Shown here: positions 32,117 to 40,680 of the stretch, piece after piece
How positions within the stretch are numbered: position 1 is the stretch's first letter
Layout of the letters: each line of letters starts with the position of its first letter
Assembly (NCBI GenBank): GCA_044224495.1
Contig: JBGAKG010000027.1
Span: forward strand, 62,001 to 126,000
Direction: 5' to 3'
DNA from: JBGAKG01 sp044224495
GTDB lineage: Bacteria > Myxococcota_A > Polyangia > Polyangiales > Polyangiaceae
DNA: 64,000 nucleotides
Translations under genes and position numbers: made by a program
The notes under the pieces: model-generated
Told to the model about the DNA's origin: nothing
Seen by the model: the letters and a program-made list of their open reading frames with translations, nothing else
Databases searched by the model: none

Positions 32117-32956
32117 TCAGCGGCGGCGGCGACCGCGGAGCGAGATGACGCCCGCCAGCGGCGCCGGCTCCGGATCCCACGGCGGGAGCGCGAGCACCAA
32201 GCGCTCGATGACCGGCAGGCCGTCGCGCAGCGCACGCTCGACGCGCAGCTCGTCGTAGGCTTTGTCGAACACGAGCAGCAGCACGTAGATCGCCGCGAAG
32301 CTCCGCGCGACGAAGCCGAAGCCCTCGCTCCGCTCCATGTGGGCGAGGTGCGCACCGCGGTGGAGCTGGTCGAGGATCGGGAGCGCCCGCACCACGTCGA
32401 CCGCGCGCTCGGAGAGCGGGGAGCTCGTGTCGGGCGGCGGCTGCGAGATGCTGCCGTCGTCCTCTTCGTCGTCGTCGTGCACGCCGAGCGCCTCGATCAG
32501 GTTCCGGTGCGACTCCTGGACGAGCTCGACGCGCTCGCGCGCCTTCGGCGAGAGCGGGATCACTTGCGCGCCCGGCTTGGCCCGAACGCCGAGGACCGCG
32601 CCCCACACGACCGGGGAGTGCGCGTCGATCACGATCGCGTCGATCGCCTGCGAGCGCGCCGCGAGCGCGCGAAGCTCTTCGCGGAGCGAGCGGGCGGACA
32701 CGCGCTTCTTGGGCGTCTCGCCCTCGCGCGCGGTCTGGAACGCAATCGCGAGCATCTCGAGGCGGCGGCTCTTCGCCTCGCGGTCGGCCGGCGCGGTCGC
32801 AAAGCGGACGACGAGCTTTTCGCCCTCCCCGAAGCTGGTGGAGAGGACGGTGTCTTCGGCGACCGCTGGACCGGCGTTCACCACCGAGACCTCGGTGGCC
32901 TCCATCTCGCGGCGGACGAGCTCGAGGAACCGCGTCCGCGCAAGATCTTCGTCCAT
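32117..32956 (-). CDS. hypothetical cytoplasmic protein
   Basis: The 279-residue protein has no signal peptide; one hydrophobic stretch FAAIYVLLLVFDKAYDEL near 230 may be a buried helix. Residues ~90-135 (LREELRALAARSQAIDAIVIDAHSPVVWGAVLG) look like a roadblock/LC7-type strand-helix pattern, followed by an acidic loop DDDEEDDG near 170 and Pro/Ser linker. It ends in a basic SLRGRRRR. The roadblock suggestion is weak. ATG 32956 is used; a GTG directly before it is possible. Confidence 0.6.
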   Translation of the reverse strand: MDEDLARTRFLELVRREMEATEVSVVNAGPAVAEDTVLSTSFGEGEKLVVRFATAPADREAKSRRLEMLAIAFQTAREGETPKKRVSARSLREELRALAARSQAIDAIVIDAHSPVVWGAVLGVRAKPGAQVIPLSPKARERVELVQESHRNLIEALGVHDDDEEDDGSISQPPPDTSSPLSERAVDVVRALPILDQLHRGAHLAHMERSEGFGFVARSFAAIYVLLLVFDKAYDELRVERALRDGLPVIERLVLALPPWDPEPAPLAGVISLRGRRRR

Positions 32957-33017
32957 CACGCCGCCACGGTACCACAGGCGCGCCTGCGCGGAGCCGGGCT
33001 ATGATGCCACTTCACGC

Positions 33018-33659
33018 ATGGCTCCTTCGCTCGCTGATCTCCGAGAGACCTACGGCCGCGCCGGCCTCGTCGAGGCAGACGCCGGCCCCGACCCCATCGC
33101 CCTCTTCGAGCGCTGGTTCGGGGAAGCGCGCGCCGCGGCCGTCCCCGAGCCGAACGCGATGACGCTCGCCACCGTCGACGACGACGGCACCCCCGACGCC
33201 CGCGCCGTCCTGCTCAAGGAGTTCGACGCGCGCGGCTTCGTGTTCTTCACCAACTACGGGAGCCGCAAGGCGCGGGACCTCGCCCGCCACCCCGTCGCCG
33301 CGCTGTGCTTCGCGTGGCTGCCCCTCGAGCGCCAGGTGCGGATCCGCGGGACGGTCGGCAAGGTCCCCCGCGAGGAGTCCGAGACCTACTTCCGCTCACG
33401 GCCCCGGGGCTCGCAGCTCGGCGCCTGGGCCTCCGAGCAGAGCGCTCCGCTCGACGGGCGAGCGCCGCTCGAGGCGCGGCTCGCCGAGCTCGAGGCCGAG
33501 TACGCCGGCCGCGAGGTCCCCGTCCCGCCGCACTGGGGCGGCTACCGCGTGACCCCGGCCAGCATCGAGTTCTGGCAGGGTAGACCGAATCGCCTCCACG
33601 ATCGTCTGCGCTACCTGAACAAAGGCGGAACATGGCGTCGCGAGCGACTGTCTCCCTGA
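33018..33659 (+). CDS. pdxH: pyridoxamine 5'-phosphate oxidase
   Basis: The 213-residue FMN enzyme makes pyridoxal phosphate from PNP/PMP. Sequence shows PNAMTLATVDDDGTPDARAVLLKEFD, GFVFFTNYGSRKARDL (FMN contacts), LERQVRIRGTV, SRPRGSQLGAWASEQS and the C-terminal family signature EFWQGRPNRLHDR near 190-202. Length is normal for the family. PLP is the cofactor of the SufS-like enzyme nearby. The stop lies 25 bases inside the region where the next lipoprotein gene may begin, so translation may be coupled. Confidence 0.97.
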   Translation: MAPSLADLRETYGRAGLVEADAGPDPIALFERWFGEARAAAVPEPNAMTLATVDDDGTPDARAVLLKEFDARGFVFFTNYGSRKARDLARHPVAALCFAWLPLERQVRIRGTVGKVPREESETYFRSRPRGSQLGAWASEQSAPLDGRAPLEARLAELEAEYAGREVPVPPHWGGYRVTPASIEFWQGRPNRLHDRLRYLNKGGTWRRERLSP

Positions 33660-36600
33660 GCATGCGGAAGGTCGCGAGTCTCGCCCTGCTGTTCGGCCTC
33701 GCGGCGTGCGCCTCGCACGCGGCGACACCGGCCGACCCGACGATGCTCGCCCTCGCTGCTCCGGCCAAGCCGCTCAAGGCGGGGGCCGGCGATCCGCACG
33801 TGGTCCCGGTCGAGTACGACGCGGCGCACCGCTTCGGGTTCGAGGCCGGGCGCGGGCTCCGCACGATGACGGCGGGCGTCCGCATCTTGAACCTGCCCGG
33901 CGGGGGCGTGCTCGCGGCGTCGCAGGTCTTCGCACAACCGCCGTCGCAGACGATCTCCGTCCCGTCGCGCATGGGCGGCGGCTTCCTCTACGTCGTCGGC
34001 ACCGTCGTCTGGCGCTCCGACGATTGGCTCGGCCCCATTCGCCAGATCTACGCGTCGCCCACCACGATCACGCGCGTCTTCGTCGGGCTCGATCGCGCGT
34101 ACGTGAAGACCGCGTCGAACACCCACCTCGCGTTCGATCCGAAGACGGGTGGCCCGCTCGACCTCGGCCCGTGGCCGCCCTCGCCGTTCGTCGGCGCCTA
34201 CGCCGCACTCGACGGCTGGCGCGCCGTCGCGATCACGGACCTGCGCGGCGCCGTCGTCACGACGGATGCCGGGAGCACCTGGCGCCCGATCGCGATCGCA
34301 GGGCAGGTCCGCGACGCGCTCAACGTCGGCGACGGCGTCGTGATCACCGCCCTCGATCCCGCTCGCCAGAACGCCTACTACGCGCTCCAACCCGACGGAA
34401 ACGTGACGAAGATCGCGGGGCCCACGCCCGATGGCGACGCGACCGAGGGCACCGACGACGCAGGGCGCGTCCTCGGCAAGCGCCCCGTCGTCGCCGCAGT
34501 CGAGGACGGTTGGCCGCTCGCCGACGGCACGGCGCTCGTCGCGCGCGACGGCACGCTCGCGCGCGTACGGCTCCGCGACGGCATCGTCGTCGAGGAGGTT
34601 CCCGGCGCCTATCCGCTCCGGCCGTCGCGTTGCCGCGCGGTACCGCTCGCGCGCCCGCGCGATCTGAGCGCGTTCGGCTTCGTGTGCGGCGAGCCGCGCG
34701 GCGCGACCGAGGTCTACGCGTGGGACGCGGCGGCCTCGCGCATGCGCCTCATCCGCCACTTCTCCAAGCCGCGCCAGATCTCGTCGCCCGGCAACGGGAA
34801 CCTCCTCGTGAAGGGGCCCTGCGATCCCGAGGCGAGCGGCGACTCCGGCACTCGCGGGCACCAGGTCTACTGCATCGGCGACGCGGGCGAGGTCTTCCAG
34901 GAGCTCGACGTGAAGGGCGACGTCGGCGCGGAGCGCGTCGTTCCCCTCGCCGACGGGCGCACCGTCATCATCTCGCCGCCGCAAGGCGACCTCGCGGGCG
35001 CGCGCATCACCGTGCTCGACAAGGGGAAGGCCACGACCTACCCGATCGTCTTCACCCTCCGCGCCGCGGGCGGCGACGAAGACGGCGACATGCCCGACCA
35101 AGTCCTGCGCACGCTCCGGAGCGGCGTCTGGCTCGACGGGTTCGAGGAGCGGACCGCGGGCGCGCTCACGGGTTGGGTCGAAGACGGCGGCACGTACCTC
35201 GGGATCGATCTCCGCACCGACGGCCACGCGAACTACGGGAAGTACATCCGCGATCTGGGGACGACGATGGTCTCCGGGCGCTACGCGCTCGCGTTCACCG
35301 GCGCGCGCCGCGGCTACGAGACCGACGACGGCGGCATGACGTGGTCGCCGATCGACCTGCCCGATCCGCTCGACGTCCGTCATCGCGGCGCGCCGCTCGC
35401 GCGCGCGTGCGGTCCGGTCGGTTGCACGCTCGCCGGGTGGGCGCGGATCGGTTGGGGTCACCCTCCCGAAGAGGCGACGACGAACCAGGGCGCGGCGACG
35501 GCGCCCTACGCTTCGCGCCCGGCGGCGCCGTCCATCACGCTCTCGTGCGAGGTCTCGATCAAGGCGAAGGACGTCTCCGAGTCCACGTCGCCGAGCTACT
35601 CGTACACGCCCTACTACGGGTACGGCCGCGGCCCGACCGTGGCCACGCAGCGCTGGGATCCGTTCTTCGGGCTCACGCCTCCGAAGCTCGGCAACGACGA
35701 GCTCGGGTGGAGCGCTCCGGTGACGGCGGCCGGCGACCGCGGCAGCAACTCGACCGGCGTGCTCGTCGGCTCGCTCGGGCGCGTCTACGCGTGGGGCCCC
35801 AAGGGCATCGAGTGGGAGTCGAAGGGGCGCGCGTTCTACCGCTTCACCGGCCCGTTCGAGGCCTCGAACGTCGTCCACACGTCGCAGACCATCTCGACGC
35901 CCTCGCTGATCGGCGAGGCCACGCCCTACGTCACGCTCGGCCAGGTCACGCGCCCGGTCGGGCTCTGGTCCATCTTCGCCGGCGACGACGCGACCCACGC
36001 GCTCCTGCTCGCGCGGCGGAACCCGATGAACGGTGCGCCGCAGGACGTCGTCGCGATCGAGCTCGAGGCGGACCGGCCCCCGTTCGAGGTGCATCGCTCC
36101 GACGGAAGCAGTCTCGGGGACATCGACTTCGCGGTGCGGATGCAGGGTCACTGGTACGTGGCCGCGACCAACGTCAACGACTTCGCCACGCTGTTCGTCT
36201 ACGAGATCGAAGGCGGTCTCGCGCGCGAGCTCGCGCGCATCCCGCGCGCCGCGTACGACGGTCGCCCCGCCCAGGTCCGGCTCGCGCGGCGCGAAGGCGG
36301 TCGCGCGCTCGGCGTCGTCGTCGACGGCCAGGCGCAGGCCTACGGCGCTTCGTCGACGCAGTGGGTGCTCCCGATCGACATCGACAGCGGCGTCGTCGGC
36401 GAGCCGGAGCCGCTCGGCGCGGTGGACTTGGGTGGCAAGACGCTGACCGTGTGCAGCGGGCACGACAGCTCGTGGATCGTCGACGAGCGCTGGCCCGCGT
36501 CGTCGATCACGCTGCGCTTCGATCCGCCGGCAGGCAAGAAGGACGCATCGCCCGCGATCGTGCGCCCGTCGACGTCGAGCTTCCTCGCGCGCGTCCACCT

Positions 36601-36760
36601 CACGCGCGGGAGCGCGTGCATCGAGAAGGGCTCCTTCGTGAACACGCTCCCGGAAGAGGCCTACCTCGCGAAGCTCCCGAAGGACACCCAGGGTCCGACC
36701 GCCGACATCGCCGTCGCGGGGAGCGGTGGCCGCAGCATGATCCGCTGCCTGAAGCCGTGA
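33632..36760 (+). CDS. very large beta-propeller (BNR/sortilin-like) lipoprotein
   Basis: The ~1042-residue protein has a signal peptide SLALLFGLAAC with the lipobox Cys. The body has repeated DxGxTW-type Asp-box motifs, such as TTDAGSTWRPI near 215 and TDDGGMTWSPI near 570, and many WxxVxITD-like strands, which suggests one or two BNR/sortilin-like propellers. A Ser/Tyr-rich stretch (STSPSYSYTPYYGYGRG) sits near 655. Start choice: ATG 33632 has AAAGGCGG upstream and overlaps pdxH by 28 bp; ATG 33662 gives a shorter n-region but no ribosome site. Ligand unknown. The stop overlaps the GH43 gene start (GTGA). Confidence 0.8.
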   Translation: MASRATVSLSMRKVASLALLFGLAACASHAATPADPTMLALAAPAKPLKAGAGDPHVVPVEYDAAHRFGFEAGRGLRTMTAGVRILNLPGGGVLAASQVFAQPPSQTISVPSRMGGGFLYVVGTVVWRSDDWLGPIRQIYASPTTITRVFVGLDRAYVKTASNTHLAFDPKTGGPLDLGPWPPSPFVGAYAALDGWRAVAITDLRGAVVTTDAGSTWRPIAIAGQVRDALNVGDGVVITALDPARQNAYYALQPDGNVTKIAGPTPDGDATEGTDDAGRVLGKRPVVAAVEDGWPLADGTALVARDGTLARVRLRDGIVVEEVPGAYPLRPSRCRAVPLARPRDLSAFGFVCGEPRGATEVYAWDAAASRMRLIRHFSKPRQISSPGNGNLLVKGPCDPEASGDSGTRGHQVYCIGDAGEVFQELDVKGDVGAERVVPLADGRTVIISPPQGDLAGARITVLDKGKATTYPIVFTLRAAGGDEDGDMPDQVLRTLRSGVWLDGFEERTAGALTGWVEDGGTYLGIDLRTDGHANYGKYIRDLGTTMVSGRYALAFTGARRGYETDDGGMTWSPIDLPDPLDVRHRGAPLARACGPVGCTLAGWARIGWGHPPEEATTNQGAATAPYASRPAAPSITLSCEVSIKAKDVSESTSPSYSYTPYYGYGRGPTVATQRWDPFFGLTPPKLGNDELGWSAPVTAAGDRGSNSTGVLVGSLGRVYAWGPKGIEWESKGRAFYRFTGPFEASNVVHTSQTISTPSLIGEATPYVTLGQVTRPVGLWSIFAGDDATHALLLARRNPMNGAPQDVVAIELEADRPPFEVHRSDGSSLGDIDFAVRMQGHWYVAATNVNDFATLFVYEIEGGLARELARIPRAAYDGRPAQVRLARREGGRALGVVVDGQAQAYGASSTQWVLPIDIDSGVVGEPEPLGAVDLGGKTLTVCSGHDSSWIVDERWPASSITLRFDPPAGKKDASPAIVRPSTSSFLARVHLTRGSACIEKGSFVNTLPEEAYLAKLPKDTQGPTADIAVAGSGGRSMIRCLKP

Positions 36761-38247
36761 ACCGCGCCCGGTTCGCTCCGCTGCTCGTGCTCGTCATCGC
36801 CGCGTGCGGCGGGGGCGACGACGCCGGGACGCTCCCCGACGGGGCCACGCCCGACGCGAGCGCAGGCGACGCGAAGGCAGGCGACGCTTCGAGCGACACC
36901 GGGACCGACGCGCTCGGGCCGTGTACGACGACGGTGAGCTACGGAGCCGCTTGGATCGCACCGCCGAATCACCCGGACGGCTTCGACGTCGCCCCAGGCG
37001 ACGTCCGCTGGGACGGCACCTGCACCGACGACGGCGCGAGCTCGTTCGCACTCCTCTCGAACGGGTGGAAGCCTTACTTCCAAGGTCACTCCGCGTGCGC
37101 GATCGCGCTCGATCACCACGGCGCGTGCTCGAACGTGGGCACGTGCTCGACCCGCGTGAGCTACGGCAGCGCGTGGCTTCCTCCCCCGAACCACCCGGAC
37201 CGCTTCGACGACGTCGCCGGCCGCGTCCACGGCGACGGCTTCTGCCACCCGAGCGGCGCGAGCTCTTCGGCGAAGCTCTCCAACGGCTGGGTGCCGACGT
37301 TCAGCGGCGCGAACGCGTGTGCGCTCTCGTTCCGGTGGCAGGAGTGCGGCGGGCTCTTCGAGAACCCGGTCATCCCGAGCGACTGCCCCGATCCGGGCGT
37401 GGTGAAGGACGGCGCGACCTACGTCCTGACGTGCACCTCGGGCGGGGCCGCGGCGGCGTTCCCGCTCTGGGTCTCGACCGATCTCGTGCATTGGTCCGCC
37501 AAGGGCCACGTGTTCCCTCAAGGGAAGCGCCCGGCCTGGGCGACCGGCGACTTCTGGGCGCCCGAGCTCCATCAGGTCGGCACCGGATGGGTCGCCTACT
37601 ACTCGGCGCGCGGCAAAGACGGCGTGCTCGCCGTCGGCGCAGCGAGCGCTCCGAGCGCGCTCGGTCCCTACACCGACTTGGGCAAGGCGCTCGTGCACGA
37701 TCCCAACATGGGATTGATCGACGCGAGCGAGTTCACGAGCGGCGGAAAGAGCTGGCTCCTCTGGAAGGAAGACGGGAACGCCGTCGGCAAGCCCACTCCG
37801 ATCCACGCTCAGGAGCTCGCGAGCGACGGCTTGTCCCTCAAAGGTACGATCGCGACCCTCATCACGAACGACCAACCGTGGGAGGGGTCGCTCGTCGAGG
37901 GCCCGTTCATGATCGAGCACGGCGGCTCGTTCTATTTGTTCTACAGCGGCAACGGCTACGCGACCCCGAGCTACGCGATCGGCGTCGCCCGCGCGGCGAG
38001 CCCGCTCGGGCCGTTCACCAAGGCACCCGGCCCGGTCATGGTCACGAGCGCGAGCTTCGCAGGGCCGGGCCACTGCTCGGTGGTGGATGCGCCGGGCGGC
38101 GAGAGCGCGCTCGTCTACCACGCGTGGGTCGCAGGCAAGATCCAGCAGCCGCCGGGCCGCGTCGTCCTCGTCGAGGACTTCGGCTGGGAAGCGGGTTGGC
38201 CGCTCCTTCCGCTCGGCCCTTCCCGCTCGTCGCGCGCGCTCCCCTGA
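36757..38247 (+). CDS. GH43-family lipoprotein with duplicated N-terminal domain
   Basis: The 496-residue protein starts with GTG overlapping the previous stop. Signal peptide LLVLVIAAC has the lipobox Cys at ~17. Two tandem ~65-residue repeats (about 55-120 and 123-188) share VSYGxAWxxPPNHPDxFD, a central Cys, LSNGW and a final Cys. The catalytic part (~200-490) has the GH43 hallmarks: SDCPDPGVVKDG with the general base Asp, WAPELHQVG, GLIDASEF with a pKa-modulating Asp, and EGPFMIEHGG with the general acid Glu. The enzyme is likely an arabinanase/xylosidase-type hydrolase on the cell surface. Confidence 0.88.
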   Translation: MNRARFAPLLVLVIAACGGGDDAGTLPDGATPDASAGDAKAGDASSDTGTDALGPCTTTVSYGAAWIAPPNHPDGFDVAPGDVRWDGTCTDDGASSFALLSNGWKPYFQGHSACAIALDHHGACSNVGTCSTRVSYGSAWLPPPNHPDRFDDVAGRVHGDGFCHPSGASSSAKLSNGWVPTFSGANACALSFRWQECGGLFENPVIPSDCPDPGVVKDGATYVLTCTSGGAAAAFPLWVSTDLVHWSAKGHVFPQGKRPAWATGDFWAPELHQVGTGWVAYYSARGKDGVLAVGAASAPSALGPYTDLGKALVHDPNMGLIDASEFTSGGKSWLLWKEDGNAVGKPTPIHAQELASDGLSLKGTIATLITNDQPWEGSLVEGPFMIEHGGSFYLFYSGNGYATPSYAIGVARAASPLGPFTKAPGPVMVTSASFAGPGHCSVVDAPGGESALVYHAWVAGKIQQPPGRVVLVEDFGWEAGWPLLPLGPSRSSRALP

Positions 38248-38258
38248 TCGCGCGGCGT

Positions 38259-38552
38259 CTTTCGTGACGTCGAAAACCGGGCGAATGGGGCGATGTCGCC
38301 GTCGCGCGAACCTGGATGGCAGCGCGATCACGGTGATGTCGACGAGGCCGGCGGGCTGAGCAACTTCGTGGCCTCGGGGCAGGACGCCCCGACGCCGATC
38401 GTCGTGGATCGATTCGGCGCGCGCCGATCGCGGCGGCCGCGTGCGAGCTCGTCGTCCCCAACGTCACGGCGACCGCGATCGCCATGGACGACAAGGCGCT
38501 CTACTACGTCGACTCGAGCCCGAGCGGGGGCGTCTACAAACTCGTCCGTTGA
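38259..38552 (+). pseudogene. remnant of a beta-propeller lipoprotein gene
   Basis: Three frames carry consecutive pieces of one propeller: frame A up to the stop at 38357-38359 reads TGRMGRCRRRANLDGSAITVMST, frame B from 38356 reads LSNFVASGQDAPTPIVVD, and frame C up to the stop at 38550-38552 reads ELVVPNVTATAIAMDDKALYYVD then SPSGGVYKLVR. Together they resemble the last blades of proteins like the one at 1137-2432. No start codon, signal peptide or Cys-rich module precedes them. At least two frameshifts and a 5' deletion are needed. The rest of the 350-bp gap up to the OPT gene holds nothing else I can see. Confidence 0.65.
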
Positions 38553-38597
38553 CCTCGGCCCGGACGCCGGCCCGGAATCGGGGTATCGTCCGCGCCG

Positions 38598-40628
38598 ATG
38601 TCGCTCCCCAAGAACGAGGCCGAAGGCGAAGCCGCCTACCGTGAGTCGGCGGTCAAAGAGGCTCCGAGCACGGATCCCGAGATCCGCTGGTTCCAGACCG
38701 TCTACCGGGGCGAGGTCCCGCAGTTCACGCTTCGCTCGTTCGTCGTCGGGAGCTTGCTCGGCGCGCTGATGGCGCTGTCGAACCTCTACGTCGGCCTCAA
38801 GACCGGCTGGGGCCTCGGCGTCGCGATCACCGCGTGCATCCTGTCCTTCGCCCTGTACTCCACGCTCGCGCGGATCCGGATCCGCCTCGGCGTCATCGGG
38901 CTCGTTTCGAGCCTGTTCCGCCTGCTCAACACGGTCACCAACGTGCCGGGCTTCGACAAGACGCCCGACGAAGCCAACCTCACCATCCTCGAGAACAACG
39001 CGATGCAGTCGACCGCGTCGTCCGCCGGTTACTCGACGGGCGGTGTGATGACGTCGGCGATGTGCGCGCTGCTGCTCGTGCAGGGGCACCACCTGCCGTG
39101 GCCCACGCTCATGGGGTGGACGTTCTTCATGGCCGTCCTCGGCACGGTGATGGCGATCCCGATGAAGCGGCAGATGATCAACATCGAGCAGCTCAAGTTC
39201 CCCTCCGGCATCGCCGCCGCGGAGACGCTCAAGTCGCTCTACGGCAAGGGTGTCGAGGCCTCGCAGAAGGCGCGCTCGCTCTTCGCGGCGATGGGCGTCG
39301 GCGCCGTCGTCGCGTGGCTGCGCGATGCGCACGCCGCGGCGGGGCACAAGGTGCTCGCCGTCCTCACGAAGGCCTCCATCATCCCGTCGCTCACGCCCTT
39401 CCCCGGGAAGATGCGCGGGCTGAAGATGGGGAACTGGACCGTCGGCTTCGAGGGCTCGCTCATCATGATCGCGGCCGGGATGCTGATGGGTCTCCGCACG
39501 ACGATCAGCATGCTCGTCGGGGCGACCATCAACTACCTCTTCGTCGCGCCGCGCGCGCTCGACGCAGGGGCGATCCACACGTCGACCAACAGCGAAGGCG
39601 TCACCACGCTCGGCTACCGCGCGATCGTCTCGTTCAGCTTGTGGCCGGGAGCCGCGCTGATGGTCACGTCGGGCTTGCTCACGTTCGCGCTCCAGTGGCG
39701 CACCGTCGTGCGCGCCTTCAGCGGCTTGGGCAAGGTCTTCAAGAAGGACGCCCCCCACGTCGTGAAGACCGAGGCCGACAAGGTCCGCGAGGCGATGGAC
39801 AAGATCGAGGTCCCCATCTCGTGGTTCGGCGCCGGCATGGTCTTCTCGACCGTCGGACTCGTCACCCTCGGCGTCATCTACTTCGAGATCCGCCCGTGGC
39901 TCGGGGTGCTCGCGGTGATGCTCTCCTTCGTCCTCTCCATCGTCGCCTCGCGCGCGACCGGTGAGACGGACACCACGCCCGTCGGCGCGATGGGCAAGAT
40001 CACGCAGCTCACGTACGGCATCCTCGCCCCCGCGAACATCGTCACCAACCTGATGACGGCGAGCATCACGGCCGGAGCCGCGGGGAGCTCGGCGGACCTC
40101 CTCACCGACCTCAAGAGCGGTTACCTGCTCGGGGCGAACCCTCGGAAGCAGTTCCTGGCGCAGCTCTCGGGCACCATCGTCGGGACCCTCGTCGTCGTCC
40201 CGGCGTTCTACATGCTCGTGCCCACGCCCGACGCGCTCGGCACCGATCGCTTCCCGGCGCCGTCGGCGCAGGTCTGGAAGGGCGTCGCCGAGGTCCTCGC
40301 GAACGGCGTCGAGTCGCTCCACCCCTGGGCGCGCAAGGGCATGCTCATCGGCGGCGCGATTGGGATCGTGCTCCCGCTCCTGGAGCTCGCGTTCCCGAAG
40401 CACAAGAAATACATCCCGTCGGCCATGGGCATCGGCCTGTCGCTCGTCATCCCCTGGTTCAACTCGTTCTCGATGTTCGTCGGGGCCGTCATCGCCTACC
40501 TCTGGGAGACGCGGAACAAGGAGCACGCCGACAAGTACGTCGTGGCCGTGGCGAGCGGGATCATCGCGGGAGAGAGCCTGCTCGGGGTCGCCGTCGCGCT
40601 CATGAGCGCCGGTGGGTGGCTGGAGTAG
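38598..40628 (+). CDS. OPT-family oligopeptide transporter
   Basis: The 676-residue integral membrane protein has about 14-16 helices. The start of the transport domain reads VPQFTLRSFVVGSLLGALMALSN, LYVGLKTGWG, and further blocks are NNAMQSTASSAGYSTGG, FPSGIAAAETLKSLYG, GATINYLF and AGAAGSSADLLTDLKSGYLLGANPRKQF. This is the bacterial OPT (PF03169) pattern; the family moves oligopeptides or metal chelates by proton symport. A soluble loop near 330-355 (KKDAPHVVKTEADKVREAMDKIE) is charged. No peptidase or metallophore gene is adjacent. It stands alone after the pseudogene. Confidence 0.93.
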   Translation: MSLPKNEAEGEAAYRESAVKEAPSTDPEIRWFQTVYRGEVPQFTLRSFVVGSLLGALMALSNLYVGLKTGWGLGVAITACILSFALYSTLARIRIRLGVIGLVSSLFRLLNTVTNVPGFDKTPDEANLTILENNAMQSTASSAGYSTGGVMTSAMCALLLVQGHHLPWPTLMGWTFFMAVLGTVMAIPMKRQMINIEQLKFPSGIAAAETLKSLYGKGVEASQKARSLFAAMGVGAVVAWLRDAHAAAGHKVLAVLTKASIIPSLTPFPGKMRGLKMGNWTVGFEGSLIMIAAGMLMGLRTTISMLVGATINYLFVAPRALDAGAIHTSTNSEGVTTLGYRAIVSFSLWPGAALMVTSGLLTFALQWRTVVRAFSGLGKVFKKDAPHVVKTEADKVREAMDKIEVPISWFGAGMVFSTVGLVTLGVIYFEIRPWLGVLAVMLSFVLSIVASRATGETDTTPVGAMGKITQLTYGILAPANIVTNLMTASITAGAAGSSADLLTDLKSGYLLGANPRKQFLAQLSGTIVGTLVVVPAFYMLVPTPDALGTDRFPAPSAQVWKGVAEVLANGVESLHPWARKGMLIGGAIGIVLPLLELAFPKHKKYIPSAMGIGLSLVIPWFNSFSMFVGAVIAYLWETRNKEHADKYVVAVASGIIAGESLLGVAVALMSAGGWLE

Positions 40629-40680
40629 AAATCTTCACCCGTAACGTTGTTATCTCGACAGCCCCGTGTTAGGCGGTTGC

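Noticed and set aside
33706..36756. Upstream extension of the GH43 frame by about 1,000 codons
   Set aside because: This part is Arg-rich and overlaps the propeller lipoprotein in another frame. The GTG at 36757 with a signal peptide and GTGA coupling is the real start.
38441..38644. Independent small gene in the gap before the OPT transporter
   Set aside because: The frame is Arg-rich and overlaps both the pseudogene remnant and the OPT start; no ribosome site.
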